A stretch of 64,000 nt of DNA from Roseibium sediminis (GCF_008711325.1 NZ_VXDB01000002.1:248001-312000); one strand, 5' to 3'; positions 1 to 9,510 are shown, numbered from the stretch's first letter. Notes: generated from the letters alone by a model not told the origin. Program-made: numbers and translations.

Positions 1-163
1 GGCCTTCGGTGGCTCGCTCCGGCTCGCCGGACAGCGTTGCGCTGCTTGAACGGCCAGTCAGGCCGTCCTGCGCAGCGCGCCTTGCCGGACAAACCGGACC
101 AGAGCCATCAGATGGGTTCTTATCCTTTGAGGTTGGTATGAATGTCCAATTGCAGAGATCGGG
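1..163. other. Window edge, no supported gene
   Basis: Downstream of the cytochrome c' gene and cut by the window edge. On the minus strand the only ATG opens a 16-codon frame ending at 58. No protein family is recognisable in any frame of this short stretch. A gene whose body lies to the left of the window cannot be excluded. Confidence 0.3.
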
Positions 164-625
164 TTACTTGACCCGGTAGCCTTCATGGCAGGACTTGCAG
201 GTTCCAAGGATCGGAGCGAACGAAGCCTTGAAAGCCTCGATGTCAGCCGGACCTTCCTTGCCGGAAGCAGCAGCTGCAGCGTGGGCAGCGCCGGAGAATT
301 TCGCCAGTTCCGCCTCAAACCCGGCCCGATCTTCCCAGATCTTCGGTGCAGCTGTGGTGTCGGCGGCCACATCAGACCCGTCCGGGAACAAGGCACCGAA
401 GGTGTGGCCTGCTGCGTTCATGGTGGCGATGGCGGCCTTGCCGGCGGCCGGTGTGTAGGCGATTTCGCCCTTCATCATTCCGCCGCCAAGACCGGCAGCG
501 GCCCCGACGGACTGCATGACAGCCTTGCGGTCAACAACCGGATTGCCTTCTGCAGCAACTGCGGCAACGCTTGCGGCAGCCAAGGATACGACGGCAGCGG
601 CAATACCATATTTCAAATAACGCAT
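164..625 (-). CDS. Cytochrome c' (class II c-type cytochrome)
   Basis: 153 residues. An N-terminal signal peptide (about residues 1-25, ending in an Ala-rich AVAAEG region) should direct Sec export to the periplasm. The C-terminus carries the heme attachment motif CKSCH in the last 11 residues, the hallmark position of class II cytochromes c', which fold as a four-helix bundle with a C-terminal heme. The family binds NO/CO and may protect against nitrosative stress or act as a minor electron carrier; which applies here is not visible. The gene is followed by the convergent window edge and has its own upstream spacer before sodB. The length is normal for a cytochrome c' precursor. Confidence 0.9.
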   Translation of the reverse strand: MRYLKYGIAAAVVSLAAASVAAVAAEGNPVVDRKAVMQSVGAAAGLGGGMMKGEIAYTPAAGKAAIATMNAAGHTFGALFPDGSDVAADTTAAPKIWEDRAGFEAELAKFSGAAHAAAAASGKEGPADIEAFKASFAPILGTCKSCHEGYRVK

Positions 626-741
626 GTGTTTCTCCTCTCAAGAACACTCGCAACGTGAAACCGTGCGAATTTACGTATGGGAATACACTTAGGCATTTCC
701 GTGTTCGAAGGACAAGACACGTCGAAGTGAAACAGTTTCAA

Positions 742-775
742 ACAAAAAACCCCGGCCCATACGGACCGGGGTTTG
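742..775 (-). terminator. Rho-independent terminator of sodB
   Basis: Inverted repeat AACCCCGG (748-755) / CCGGGGTT (766-773), extended by two more pairs after one mismatch, around a short loop. On the minus strand it is followed by a run of T (A744-749 on plus). It lies 25 bp past the sodB stop. Confidence 0.8.
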
Positions 776-800
776 TTCAATAATTCTTGCTGATTTGGGA

Positions 801-1400
801 TCAGGAAGCTGCTTCGTAGAGTTCCAGAACGTAGTCCCAGTTGATCAGGCTATCGACAAATGCCTCAAGGTACTTCGGACGGGCATTGCGATAATCGATG
901 TAGTAGGAGTGCTCCCACACATCCACGCCCAGAAGCGGAGTTGCGCCCAGAACCAGCGGGTTTTCGCCATTCGGGGTCTTCATGATTTCCAGCTTGCCAT
1001 CCTTGAGCGCCAGCCATGCCCAACCGGATCCGAACTGTGTGGTGCCAGCTGCGATGAAGTCGGCGCGGAACTTGTCGTAGCCGCCCAGATCGCTGTCGAT
1101 CTTGGAAGCCAGAGCACCCGGAAGGGCCTTGCCGCCACCATTCGGCTTCATCCACTTCCAGAAATGGATGTGGTTGTAGTGCTGACCGGCATTGTTAAAG
1201 AGGCCAGCATTTTTGCCGAAGCTTTCCTTGACGATCTCTTCCAGGGACTTGCCTTCCAGACCGCTGTCTTTCAGCAGATTGTTGCCGTTGGTCACGTAAG
1301 CCATGTGGTGCTTGTCGTGGTGGAACTCCAGCGTTTCGGCAGACATGTACGGGCCGAGTGCATCATAGGCATACGGAAGATCGGGCAATTCGAAAGACAT
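801..1400 (-). CDS. sodB: Superoxide dismutase, Fe-type
   Basis: 199 residues, the full length of a cytosolic Fe/Mn superoxide dismutase, converting superoxide to O2 and H2O2. Metal ligands are visible at His27, His77, Asp160 and His164 (the DVWEH signature). Gln73 in NNAGQHYNH sits at the position that carries the outer-sphere Gln in iron enzymes, while the Mn-type C-terminal Gln is replaced by Gly in PNGENPL. I therefore call it Fe-type, although cambialistic use cannot be excluded. No signal peptide is seen. It has its own terminator and a spacer upstream, so it is probably monocistronic. No clear Fur or Irr box was identified by eye. Confidence 0.95.
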   Translation of the reverse strand: MSFELPDLPYAYDALGPYMSAETLEFHHDKHHMAYVTNGNNLLKDSGLEGKSLEEIVKESFGKNAGLFNNAGQHYNHIHFWKWMKPNGGGKALPGALASKIDSDLGGYDKFRADFIAAGTTQFGSGWAWLALKDGKLEIMKTPNGENPLVLGATPLLGVDVWEHSYYIDYRNARPKYLEAFVDSLINWDYVLELYEAAS

Positions 1401-1514
1401 GGCAAAACTCCCTTGGGTCTGAGGCTAACGGAAGGAGCAACCCAATTCTGCTTCGGCCTTCCGCTTCGGGCTGCAATTTAGGAGCCCGAATGCCAAACGG
1501 CAATGACGGAATGC

Positions 1515-1546
1515 GGAATAAAGAAAATTTTTCTTGTTTTTATTCC
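1515..1546 (-). terminator. Hairpin after the DUF6159-like gene
   Basis: An AT-rich imperfect inverted repeat, GGAATAAAGAAAA against TTTTCTTGTTTTTATTCC, 10 bp past the stop of the minus-strand gene at 1556. It is weak in GC, so termination is only likely. Confidence 0.4.
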
Positions 1547-1555
1547 TCCGGACAA

Positions 1556-2413
1556 TCACGTATGCACGAATGCGTTCCGCATCAGCTGACTGTCGAACTG
1601 ATCGGGCACCTCGCCTTCCACCGCATAGATGTAAAGCGCCGCGCGCATGATGGCGCTCAAGGTGGAAATCACCAGATTGGCAAGCACGATCCAGATAATG
1701 GCCATGGCCACCAGACCCATTGCCAACTCCGGTGAAGTGGGAGCCAATTGCCCGACCAAGAGAAACACGGGTAAGACGACAATCGTGGCGAACATACTCA
1801 GCACGCCAAAACCTACGTGGCTGACAAGGGACTCCCCCCATGTCTTGCGGATAGCTTCGACAGATCGCTTCAAGGCTTCCGTTGGCCCTACACCGTCGAC
1901 GACCAAAATGGGAACTGCAAAATAGGTAGCCACGGACCATGCAGCCCCAAGCAGCCCGGTCAGAAGCTTGGCAAGGCCCTCCAAGCGGCTTTCAAGGAGC
2001 TGAAGAAGCACGCCGACGGTTGCGGTGAGAAGCGCCCACGTCGCGATCTGTGGCAGGTTTTTGATGGAAAGACGGAACCCGTCCGCAATGGTCGGGTTTC
2101 CGCCAGAAAACCTGATCAAGGCACATCCGATCAACGCTGCATTGAAAAAGATAATTACGAAGTAACAGGCGAAGTAGAAGCCTAAAGCCAAAACCATATA
2201 GAGGATCTGCTGATCAACCTGCTGGCCGTCGCCCGTGTTTTGCGTAAGTGCATCGAGAATACCGGCCTCTTTCAGCGGAATAAACCCGCCGACCAGAACA
2301 GCAACAAGTGCAATCGCGCTCATGACAGGAAACAACAGGAGTTCCTTGTCCAGCATGAGCACGCGCCAGCACGGACCTAGCAGACTAAACGCGCGGGAAA
2401 CCTTGTCAAACAT
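1556..2413 (-). CDS. Multi-pass membrane protein, DUF6159-like
   Basis: 285 residues with about five to six hydrophobic segments (roughly 24-45, 70-95, 123-140, 152-172, 200-225 and 232-255). The overall pattern resembles the DUF6159 family of inner-membrane proteins: an N-terminal SLLGPCWRVLMLDKELLLFP block, then paired helices, and an Ala-rich C-terminal helix. The function of the family is unknown. No catalytic motif is seen. The start ATG is the first in frame. The gene is divergent from the nuclease gene and is not in an obvious operon. Confidence 0.7.
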   Translation of the reverse strand: MFDKVSRAFSLLGPCWRVLMLDKELLLFPVMSAIALVAVLVGGFIPLKEAGILDALTQNTGDGQQVDQQILYMVLALGFYFACYFVIIFFNAALIGCALIRFSGGNPTIADGFRLSIKNLPQIATWALLTATVGVLLQLLESRLEGLAKLLTGLLGAAWSVATYFAVPILVVDGVGPTEALKRSVEAIRKTWGESLVSHVGFGVLSMFATIVVLPVFLLVGQLAPTSPELAMGLVAMAIIWIVLANLVISTLSAIMRAALYIYAVEGEVPDQFDSQLMRNAFVHT

Positions 2414-2541
2414 TCACGAGCTCCCAAACCAACCTCCCCTTGACTGCAATAGTTTGATTTACCTTGGGTAAATTTCACTGATTTTCCGCTCAATCGTCAC
2501 GAAATCGCTCTGTTTGCGTCCAACCATGGCAAACAAGTCCT

Positions 2542-2570
2542 TACCGACAGGTCTTTTCAACCTGTCGGTA
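2542..2570. promoter_or_regulatory. Perfect 11-bp inverted repeat upstream of nuclease gene
   Basis: TACCGACAGGT, a 7-nt loop, then ACCTGTCGGTA, lying 57 bp before the nuclease ATG in the divergent spacer with the DUF6159-like gene. There is no T-run, so it could be an operator or a 5'-UTR hairpin rather than a terminator. Confidence 0.45.
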
Positions 2571-2626
2571 ACCCGCCAGATGCCAACAGTTGAAACTGGC
2601 CAACTCGCGATTCGATTGAAGTTCAC

Positions 2627-3307
2627 ATGACCCAGCCGTGTAAAACCGGGTTCCGCGCGCTGATTTGCGCCCTGCTTTTAATACCCGCGAGCTGGGTCGC
2701 TCCAGCGGCCGCGGCAACGAATGTGCGTGTCGTGGACGGCGACACACTGGTTATCGGCGGTCAGACCTTCCGTCTTGAGGGCATCGATGCTCCGGAGCTC
2801 GGTCAAAAATGCGTGAGTGCCAATGGCAATACGGTTCGCTGCGGCGCGGCTTCCAGAAAATATCTGGAACGCCTTGTCTCCAGGAAAACCATCACCTGTT
2901 CCGGAGATACACGCGATGCCTATGACCGCGTGATCGCGACCTGTTTCGCCGCCAGTTTGAACCTCAATTCCGAAATGGTTCTGCGTGGGCAGGCCTTCGC
3001 CTTTCGAAAATACTCAAAGCGCTACATCCGCGAGGAAACCCAGGCACGCAGCGCCAAAGCCGGGCTTTGGGCCGGACGGGCGGAAATGCCTTGGGACTTC
3101 AGGGCCCGAAAATGGGAAGTGGCCGATCAGGGGGCTCCGGCGGGATGCCCAATCAAGGGTAACATCTCCGATCGTGGCAAAATCTATCATCCGCCTTGGT
3201 CACCTGCCTATTCCCGCACCCGCATCAATGTGGCGAAAGGCGAACGCTGGTTCTGCTCGGAGCGCGAAGCCCGGGAGGCGGGCTGGAGACCTGCTGCAGG
3301 CTCATAA
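2627..3307 (+). CDS. Secreted thermonuclease-family (SNase-like) protein
   Basis: 226 residues. A signal peptide (about 1-30, cleavage near APAAAA) is followed by a staphylococcal-nuclease OB-fold domain (about 33-145). VVDGDTL and RLEGIDAPE carry the calcium-binding Asp and the catalytic Arg and Glu, and the later Arg is in YDRVIATC. The C-terminal about 60 residues (GCPIKGNIS, then IYH, ending WFCSEREAREAGWRPA) match the small sunset-type extension often fused to bacterial SNase proteins. Predicted to act on nucleic acid in the periplasm or outside the cell. It stands alone downstream of a perfect inverted repeat. Confidence 0.88.
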   Translation: MTQPCKTGFRALICALLLIPASWVAPAAAATNVRVVDGDTLVIGGQTFRLEGIDAPELGQKCVSANGNTVRCGAASRKYLERLVSRKTITCSGDTRDAYDRVIATCFAASLNLNSEMVLRGQAFAFRKYSKRYIREETQARSAKAGLWAGRAEMPWDFRARKWEVADQGAPAGCPIKGNISDRGKIYHPPWSPAYSRTRINVAKGERWFCSEREAREAGWRPAAGS

Positions 3308-3519
3308 AACAGATCATGCGGATTAACCGCTATCCGCATCAATCAAAACGATAGAAACTCCACATACAACCCTGACACGGTTAACACGGTTCCCACAGGT
3401 CATTTATAGTTCCGGTCAGGCGCACGAAGTTTCCGGAAAAAGTTCCGGAAGCATTGGCCCTGCTTGTTCGGCTGATGTGCTGAAATGGTAGGCGCGACGA
3501 CGCATGGGGCGGGTGGTGA

Positions 3520-5697
3520 ATGCCGGCAGGCACGAAAAGGCAACTTTCTCCCGCACTACGCGAGAAAGATGAAAGCCCAGACGAGAACCCGGTTGTAAGC
3601 GAGCTGGATATTATCCGGTTGGCCTGCGGCTTTCCCTCACCGTCCATCAGGAAAGCCACGACCCGGTTTGTTCGACAGGAACAGTTCCGCAACTTCTTCT
3701 CCGGCAACATCCATATGCAAATGCTGGGATTTCCGGGCCTGCTTGCCACCTACATGATCATTCATCCGTTTTCAAACGGCACGCAGGTGGCGTGGTTTTT
3801 CCTTACTGCGATGGAATTTGTCGTTCAGTTCCTGCTTCTGATCGCTTTTGGAAACGCGGAGAAGCGGCGTCGCTATTCCCGCCGCCGCATTTACGGCGTC
3901 TATTTCCTGATGGCGATCTGGATTTCCGTTGCAGTGGGCTTGATGCCAATGATTGCCGACCAGACCGCCCATGGGGAATCCCAACGGCTGGTCCTCTATT
4001 TCATCTTTCTATTGTGGGTGTTTTTCGTCACGTGGTGGTGCGCGTTCTTTCCGATCATGAGCCTTGTCGCAGTGACCATCATGATGTCCCTGTATCTGAT
4101 AACGTCGCAAAATTCCGACATAGTGGGGCGGATCGAGTGGACCATTCCCTGTATCTACATGCTTTTCGTCATCTTTTTCTGGCGACAATGGCGCGTGTTC
4201 GTGGACAGCACGCTGCTGCGCGACGAGATCAGGAGATCGCGGGACAATGTCTCCCTCGCCCTTGCAGAATTTGAGATAGCTGCGGAAGACTGGCTGTTCG
4301 AAACCGACCCGGACGGTCGTATCAACACCGTGCCAGACCGGATGCGCGAGGCTGCAGCTCCAATCATCATCATCGAAAACCAGACCCGGCTTTCAGACCT
4401 TTTTGAGGAAGCCACCGGCGCGTCCTACAATCTGATGACGTCTTATCGCGTCCGCCTGCCCATCCGCGATCTGGTGGTGCAACTGAAACCCGCCACGGAC
4501 GAGCGGTACTGGAAACTTCGCGGTCGCCCCTTCCACGACGAGGACGAGGGGTTCAGGGGGTACCGGTTCATCGCTACCGATTTTACCGAAACCCATGCGC
4601 TCCAGATCTCTTCGGCAGAGCGGGAAAGACACGATGCCATTGTGCGAATGACCGCCATCATCGCCCATGACTTCAACAACTACCTCGCCACCATTGTCGG
4701 CTCGCTGGATGTTCTGGAAATCCGGGACAACCTCTCCCCGGCAGGAAATGCAGCTCTTCAAAATGCCCGAAAGGGTGCGATGCGGGCGGCCCAGGTAACC
4801 CATGACCTTCTGTCCTTCACCAATGATCACAAGCCGCTGGCGGCCCGGCAGATCAACTGCCTGAAATCCATTGAAGATGTCTCGCAGGATATCCTGAGTG
4901 CCCACGGCCTCGCTCTCATTTTCAAGATCTCCGTCGACGCTGACCTTCATGTGCTCGCCGATCCGGTGACGTTTCAGCGGGCCCTTCGCAATCTGATGGA
5001 AAACGCGGCAAAGGCCATGAGTTTCAATGGCCTGATCAAGGTGCGCGCGGAAATGATTGACGATGGCAAGATCGCAATTTCGATCCGCGATCACGGCCCG
5101 GGAATCCCCGACGACATGCTAGACAAGGTCTTTGAGCCGTTCTTCACCACACGCAGATCCGAAGGGGGAACCGGTCTCGGGCTTGCCATGGTGAAGGCCT
5201 TTGCCCGCAAGTCCGAAGGTCATGTGAAACTGGAAAATGCCCATCCCGGCCTGAAGGCGACACTGGTTTTACCCGCGGCACTGGCCTTGCAGGACTTTGC
5301 TCCGGAAGCCGATGAAACCCGCCACCAGCCGCGATCCTATAACGGTCGGAAAGCCTTGCTTCTGGAAGACAACAAGGAGCTGGAGGCGACCATGAGAGAG
5401 ATCCTTGCCGATCTCGGATTTCAGGTGACCTCTGCCGACAGTCTGGACGCCTTGAAAAACCGGACGCGGCTGGATGGCCGACTGGATCTGATTGTAAGTG
5501 ATATCGTGCTGACCGACGGGCATTCCTTTAGTGCCGTGGAAGATATACGCCGCTCACGCGAGAAGCCGCCCGCGGTGATTTACGTTTCAGGCTACTCCAA
5601 GGTGCAGCCGCCCGAAGGCACCGAAATCCTGCTCAAACCCTTCTCCATGAACGACCTTTCCGCCCGCATCCATGCTGTTCTGGGTGCCGAGGCGTGA
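3520..5697 (+). CDS. Hybrid sensor histidine kinase/response regulator
   Basis: 725 residues. An N-terminal membrane part with about six hydrophobic helices (roughly 70-235) serves as the likely sensor. It is followed by a PAS-like stretch (about 250-370), a dimerisation box with phospho-acceptor His383 in AHDFNN, a HATPase_c domain (N-box [10 protein letters not shown]1 [10 protein letters not shown]-box EPFFTT, G2 GGTGLGLA), and a C-terminal receiver with phospho-acceptor Asp661 and Lys in LLKPF. It has no separate output domain, so the receiver probably feeds a phosphorelay or controls the kinase itself. No response regulator gene is adjacent, and the signal is unknown. Confidence 0.9.
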   Translation: MPAGTKRQLSPALREKDESPDENPVVSELDIIRLACGFPSPSIRKATTRFVRQEQFRNFFSGNIHMQMLGFPGLLATYMIIHPFSNGTQVAWFFLTAMEFVVQFLLLIAFGNAEKRRRYSRRRIYGVYFLMAIWISVAVGLMPMIADQTAHGESQRLVLYFIFLLWVFFVTWWCAFFPIMSLVAVTIMMSLYLITSQNSDIVGRIEWTIPCIYMLFVIFFWRQWRVFVDSTLLRDEIRRSRDNVSLALAEFEIAAEDWLFETDPDGRINTVPDRMREAAAPIIIIENQTRLSDLFEEATGASYNLMTSYRVRLPIRDLVVQLKPATDERYWKLRGRPFHDEDEGFRGYRFIATDFTETHALQISSAERERHDAIVRMTAIIAHDFNNYLATIVGSLDVLEIRDNLSPAGNAALQNARKGAMRAAQVTHDLLSFTNDHKPLAARQINCLKSIEDVSQDILSAHGLALIFKISVDADLHVLADPVTFQRALRNLMENAAKAMSFNGLIKVRAEMIDDGKIAISIRDHGPGIPDDMLDKVFEPFFTTRRSEGGTGLGLAMVKAFARKSEGHVKLENAHPGLKATLVLPAALALQDFAPEADETRHQPRSYNGRKALLLEDNKELEATMREILADLGFQVTSADSLDALKNRTRLDGRLDLIVSDIVLTDGHSFSAVEDIRRSREKPPAVIYVSGYSKVQPPEGTEILLKPFSMNDLSARIHAVLGAEA

Positions 5698-5783
5698 ACG
5701 GCTAGCACCCAAGCTGCAGCTTGATCTTGCACGACCAAAGCAGGTAGCCTCAGCCACCTTCCCGTTTTGCGATTGGTCATTGC

Positions 5784-6950
5784 TTGCGCCCGTCATCTTC
5801 TCCGCTTCTTCTCGCCGTTGGCGGCCTGATTTCCCTTGCAGCCGCCATGGGAATTGGCCGCTTTGTCTACACACCGATCCTGCCTTTCATGCTGGATGGC
5901 ACGAGACTTTCCGCCGACGATGCAGGTCTTGTCGCCTCGGCGAATTTCCTCGGCTATCTTGTCGGGGCTCTGGCCGGGTCCATGCGGGGGCTCCCCGGCA
6001 GCCCGAGAGGCTGGTTCCTCACAGCCCTTCTGGCCAGCGCGATCAGTTCGGTGATGATGGGGTTTGGCGAGAGTTTGGGCGGATTTCTTGCCCTTCGGTT
6101 CATCGGCGGCTTTGCCAGCGCCTTTGTGCTGGTGTTTTCCTCCGCCCTTGTTCTGGACCGGCTCAGGGACGCGGGAAGGCCGGATCTTTCCGCCGTCCAT
6201 TTTGCAGGGGTCGGCTGCGGAATTGCCTTTTCGGCGATCCTGATTGCAGCGCTCGGCCATCTCGGAGCCAACTGGCAGGAGCTTTGGTATGCTTCCGGAG
6301 CGGCAACGCTGTTGCTCTTTGGCCTTGCAGCGCTCTTGGTTCCCGCGACATCGCCTGCGCCAGCACCAGCCGCCGCATTGCCTGGGCAGGAGGCGCGAAC
6401 CTCACCGTTTGACGCCCCCCTCTTTCGCCTGATCGCCGCCTATGGCCTGTTCGGGTTCGGATACGTCATCACCGCAACTTTTGTGTCCGCACTTGCCCGC
6501 TCCACCCCGGCCTTGCAGGCAAGCGAGCCCTATGTATGGCTGGTGGTGGGGCTTGCAGCCGCGCCGTCGATCTTTGTCTGGAACCGTGTGTCCGTGGCCA
6601 TCGGCTCCCGCAAGGCATTCAGCCTTGCCTGTGTCGCGGAAGCCTTCGGTGTCAGCCTGACAGTTCTCAGCCAGAAACCGCTTCTCTTTGTTCTGGGGGC
6701 TGGACTATTGGGGGCAACATTCATGGGCATTACAGCCCTTGGGCTTATGGAAGCCCGCGCCCATGCAGGGCGTCAGGGGCACGCCAATCCGAGACAGATC
6801 CTTGCAATCATGACGGCTAGTTTCGGGCTTGGCCAAATGGCGGGGCCGTGGTTTGCCGGAGAGCTGCATGCCCTTACCGGTTCGTTCCAGACCCCGACCC
6901 TGTGCGCTGCAGCCGCGCTGCTTGTGGCGGCTGCGCTTGTTTACAGGTGA
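5784..6950 (+). CDS. MFS transporter, YbfB/YjiJ family
   Basis: 388 residues, about 12 hydrophobic segments. The N-terminal GIGRFVYTPILPFM motif is characteristic of the YbfB/YjiJ branch of the major facilitator superfamily, whose substrates are mostly undefined. The start is TTG at 5784: no ATG lies upstream in frame and the first internal ATG would cut the first membrane helix. The 3' end overlaps the first copy of a tandem 14-bp repeat (6942-6971). It converges on the aminotransferase gene with only 25 bp between stops. Confidence 0.85.
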   Translation: MRPSSSPLLLAVGGLISLAAAMGIGRFVYTPILPFMLDGTRLSADDAGLVASANFLGYLVGALAGSMRGLPGSPRGWFLTALLASAISSVMMGFGESLGGFLALRFIGGFASAFVLVFSSALVLDRLRDAGRPDLSAVHFAGVGCGIAFSAILIAALGHLGANWQELWYASGAATLLLFGLAALLVPATSPAPAPAAALPGQEARTSPFDAPLFRLIAAYGLFGFGYVITATFVSALARSTPALQASEPYVWLVVGLAAAPSIFVWNRVSVAIGSRKAFSLACVAEAFGVSLTVLSQKPLLFVLGAGLLGATFMGITALGLMEARAHAGRQGHANPRQILAIMTASFGLGQMAGPWFAGELHALTGSFQTPTLCAAAALLVAAALVYR

Positions 6951-6971
6951 TCAGCTATACAGGTGATCAGC
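6942..6971. repeat. Tandem 14-bp duplication over the MFS stop codon
   Basis: TACAGGTGATCAGC occurs at 6942-6955 and again at 6958-6971. The first copy includes the TGA stop of the MFS gene. It probably arose by replication slippage. Confidence 0.7.
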
Positions 6972-6975
6972 CAGC

Positions 6976-7833
6976 TCACGCGTGGGCAAATTCCCAATAC
7001 AGCTCGCGCGCCTTTTCCGCGACCGGGCCGGGCTGGAGGCTGCGCTCTTCAATTCGGTTGACCGGCGAGACCTTGTTGTAGTTCCCGGTCGAGAAGATTT
7101 CGTCCGCTTCCAGGAAATCCTTGTAGGCCAAGGTCCGTTCATGCACCGGAACGCCCGCCCGGCGCAGCAGATGAATCACCCGCTGGCGCGTCAGACCATT
7201 CAGGAACGTTCCGTTCGGGGTTGGTGTATGGACTTCGCCATCCTTTGCCATGAAAAGATTTGCGGAGGTCAGTTCGGCGACATTGCCCAGCATGTCCAGC
7301 ACCACGGCGTTGTCAAAACCGCGGCCCTTCGCTTCTACCATTGCCCGCGCGTTGTTGGGATAAAGACAACCGGCCTTGGCGTTGACGGGCATGCATTCCA
7401 TGGTCGGACGGCGGAATGGCGACAAGGTGATCGAGGCCGCAGCACCTTTCGGGGCCATCGGCGCATCGAAAAGGCACAGGCAGAACTGCGTGCTGTTGGC
7501 ATCCGGCGCAATCACACCGGGTCCATCGCCTTCCGCCCAATACATCGGCTTGATGTAGATCTGCTTGTCGGGAGAGAATTTCGAAACGCCCTCCTTCGTC
7601 AGCTCCATCATCTTGCCAACCTCAAACGTTGCCTTCATGCCAAGCGCCGCTGCGGAATCGTTCACGCGCTGGCAGTGAAGATCAAGGTCCGGCATCACGC
7701 CTTCGAAATAGCGGGCACCGTCAAACACGCTGGACCCGAGCCAGGACGCATGGGTGCGAGGCCCCATGATCGGCGGGTTGCCCGCATGCCATTCGCCTTC
7801 ATACCAGGTCCAGGTTTCGCTCCAGGAACTCAT
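6976..7833 (-). CDS. ilvE: Branched-chain amino acid aminotransferase (class IV PLP)
   Basis: 285 residues from the ATG at 7833, chosen because GGGGAAG lies 7-13 bp upstream; a longer frame to 7917 lacks support. It is a fold-type IV aminotransferase. The PLP-binding lysine is Lys153 in VNAKAGCLY, followed by the conserved Glu region DMLGNVAELTSANLF and the NGLTRQRV phosphate-binding loop. Predicted to transfer the amino group between Glu and Leu/Ile/Val in the cytosol. D-amino-acid transaminases share this fold, but the overall pattern (WYEGEW, VFDGARYFEG) fits the branched-chain type. It is monocistronic by context. Confidence 0.88.
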   Translation of the reverse strand: MSSWSETWTWYEGEWHAGNPPIMGPRTHASWLGSSVFDGARYFEGVMPDLDLHCQRVNDSAAALGMKATFEVGKMMELTKEGVSKFSPDKQIYIKPMYWAEGDGPGVIAPDANSTQFCLCLFDAPMAPKGAAASITLSPFRRPTMECMPVNAKAGCLYPNNARAMVEAKGRGFDNAVVLDMLGNVAELTSANLFMAKDGEVHTPTPNGTFLNGLTRQRVIHLLRRAGVPVHERTLAYKDFLEADEIFSTGNYNKVSPVNRIEERSLQPGPVAEKARELYWEFAHA

Positions 7834-8173
7834 GATCGTTTCTTCCCCAAAATCGCATTCTCGGCCCAGGCCTGTATCTGCCTGCGCACTCTTCGTCTTT
7901 AGTGGAAAGAACGACACCCGCTCAGCAAGGTCAATACTTTCGCCGTCATTTGGTTCTTTTGGAATGAATAATCCCGCTGAGCCCGGTTTGTCGAAATAAA
8001 TGGAATCAAAACCCCACCCACTCCGTCACTTTTTTCTCGCATTCCGGCGCTGGAATGATCGACAGAATTTACACGATGTACACGTTAGCGCGGTTTTCAC
8101 AGCGGGCGGCGATTGACACCGCGAATTTCGTGTTCCTACTATGTTCTCACAAAATCAATATAGGGCTTTCGTG
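7834..8173. other. Divergent spacer, aminotransferase / VOC gene
   Basis: 340 bp holding the promoters of two divergent genes. I see no gene, no strong inverted repeat and no recognisable operator. Confidence 0.4.
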
Positions 8174-8605
8174 ATGGAACAGCGACTCAGCATGGTCACC
8201 CTGTCGGTACAGGATGTTGCGGAAACCCGCCGATTTTTCGAGCAGGGCCTCGGTTGGAAGGCGAACAACTTCGAGAGCGATGACATCGTCTTCTTCCAGA
8301 CTGGCGGAAGCGTTCTGGCCATCTATTCGCGTCAAGCGCTTGAACGGGATCTCGGACAGGCCGCCACCCAATCCCTCGGTGCGATGACGATCGCCTGGAA
8401 CGCCCGCACTGAAAGCGAGGTGGACGAGGTCTTCTCCCAAGCCATGCGGGCCGGGGCGATCTCGGTTTCACGACCAGCCAGAGCCTTTTGGGGAGGCTAT
8501 TCCTCCCATGTCGAGATTCCCGGCGGACACCTTCTGGAGATCGCCTACAATCCCTTCTGGTCCATCGACGATGCTGGCAATGTGACGATCCCCGAAGGAA
8601 CGTGA
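8174..8605 (+). CDS. VOC-family protein (glyoxalase/bleomycin-resistance fold)
   Basis: 143 residues from the ATG at 8174, which has AGGG about 9 bp upstream; an alternative ATG at 8141 adds 11 residues without a ribosome-binding site. One vicinal-oxygen-chelate module: it begins with RLSMVTLSVQDVAETRRFFEQGLGW and ends with a beta strand and metal-site Glu region (GHLLEIAYNPF). Such single-domain proteins dimerise in the cytosol and may be metalloenzymes or binding proteins; the substrate is unknown. It precedes the dehalogenase gene by about 120 bp in the same direction and could be co-transcribed. Confidence 0.8.
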   Translation: MEQRLSMVTLSVQDVAETRRFFEQGLGWKANNFESDDIVFFQTGGSVLAIYSRQALERDLGQAATQSLGAMTIAWNARTESEVDEVFSQAMRAGAISVSRPARAFWGGYSSHVEIPGGHLLEIAYNPFWSIDDAGNVTIPEGT

Positions 8606-8725
8606 CCGTTCTTCCGCAACGACCTTTTACCGCAGTGCACACTTACGCGGTTTGTACGGCTTGACGATTGTCGGGGCGTCTGGTCATGTGAGCGCCGTTT
8701 GGTGCCCAAATGGCTGGAGTCTCGC

Positions 8726-9388
8726 ATGTCGCACGCTGCTTATGTTTTTGATGCATATGGAACTTTGTTCGATGTTCATGCGGCGGTGCGCAAAAACTCC
8801 GAAAAGCTCGGCCCGGATGCACAGCGCCTCTCCTCGCTCTGGCGGGAAAAGCAGCTGGAATATTCCTGGGTGCGCGCACTCATGGGGCAATACAAGGACT
8901 TCTGGCAGCTGACGGAAGACGCGCTGGACACGGCCTTTGCGCTGGTCCCCAGCGCCGACAAGTCCATGCGCGAGGAGTTGCTCAACGCCTACTGGACGCT
9001 GGACTGCTATCCGGAAGTTCCAGAAGTGCTGACCCAGCTGAAGGCAACCGGCGCAAAGCTCGCGATCCTCTCCAACGGTTCGCCTGCCATGCTGGACGCT
9101 GCCGTTAAGGCCGCCGGCATCGCAGAGCTGCTGGACGACGTCTTTTCCGTCGACAGCCTCAAGACCTTCAAGACCGACCCGAAGGTCTATGAAGAGGTCA
9201 CTTTCTCCTACCGGATCTACCCGGACGCGGTCTCCTTCCAGTCGTCGAACCGCTGGGATGTTGCGGGCGCAAAGAAATTCGGCTTCCGCACCGTATGGAT
9301 GAACCGCACCGGCATGCCCGATGAATACGCGGACCTTTCTCCAGCCGCGACCCTCAACGACCTTACGGGCCTTCCGGCGCTCGGATAA
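8726..9388 (+). CDS. (S)-2-haloacid dehalogenase-type HAD hydrolase
   Basis: 220 residues from the ATG at 8726 (GGAG 7 bp upstream). The HAD superfamily core is complete: nucleophile Asp in VFDAYGTLFD, motif II in ILSNGSP, and the type II dehalogenase signature SSNRWDVAGAKKFGFRTVWMNR near the C-terminus. The family displaces halide from L-2-haloacids by an Asp-ester mechanism; many members have other small substrates, so the biochemical role is inferred. A spacer crowded with palindromic repeats follows. Confidence 0.88.
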   Translation: MSHAAYVFDAYGTLFDVHAAVRKNSEKLGPDAQRLSSLWREKQLEYSWVRALMGQYKDFWQLTEDALDTAFALVPSADKSMREELLNAYWTLDCYPEVPEVLTQLKATGAKLAILSNGSPAMLDAAVKAAGIAELLDDVFSVDSLKTFKTDPKVYEEVTFSYRIYPDAVSFQSSNRWDVAGAKKFGFRTVWMNRTGMPDEYADLSPAATLNDLTGLPALG

Positions 9389-9394
9389 CTCTCT

Positions 9395-9475
9395 CCTCCC
9401 GAGAGATCGCCGCCCCTCGCCCGCCGCTGCGCGTCGACCTCTCCCCATGGGAGAGGTGAAACGGCATCGCGCTCA
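9395..9475. repeat. 81-bp dispersed repeat, copy 1
   Basis: Matches 9892-9972 with 5 differences by eye. It contains the hairpin CCTCTCCC / GGGAGAGG and the CGCTGCGCGTCGACC core. Confidence 0.85.
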
Positions 9476-9510
9476 AACGGAATTGGGTTGACGATTCTGA
9501 GAGCTGCCCT

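Noticed and set aside
58-396. 112-codon minus-strand frame at the left edge
   Set aside because: It overlaps the cytochrome c' gene in another frame and has no domain.
795-1481. Long plus-strand frame (228 codons) across sodB
   Set aside because: It is the antisense of a complete superoxide dismutase gene with all metal ligands; the translation resembles no family.
8007-8140. Possible tRNA or small RNA upstream of the VOC gene
   Set aside because: No cloverleaf and no strong stem-loop with T-run could be built by eye.
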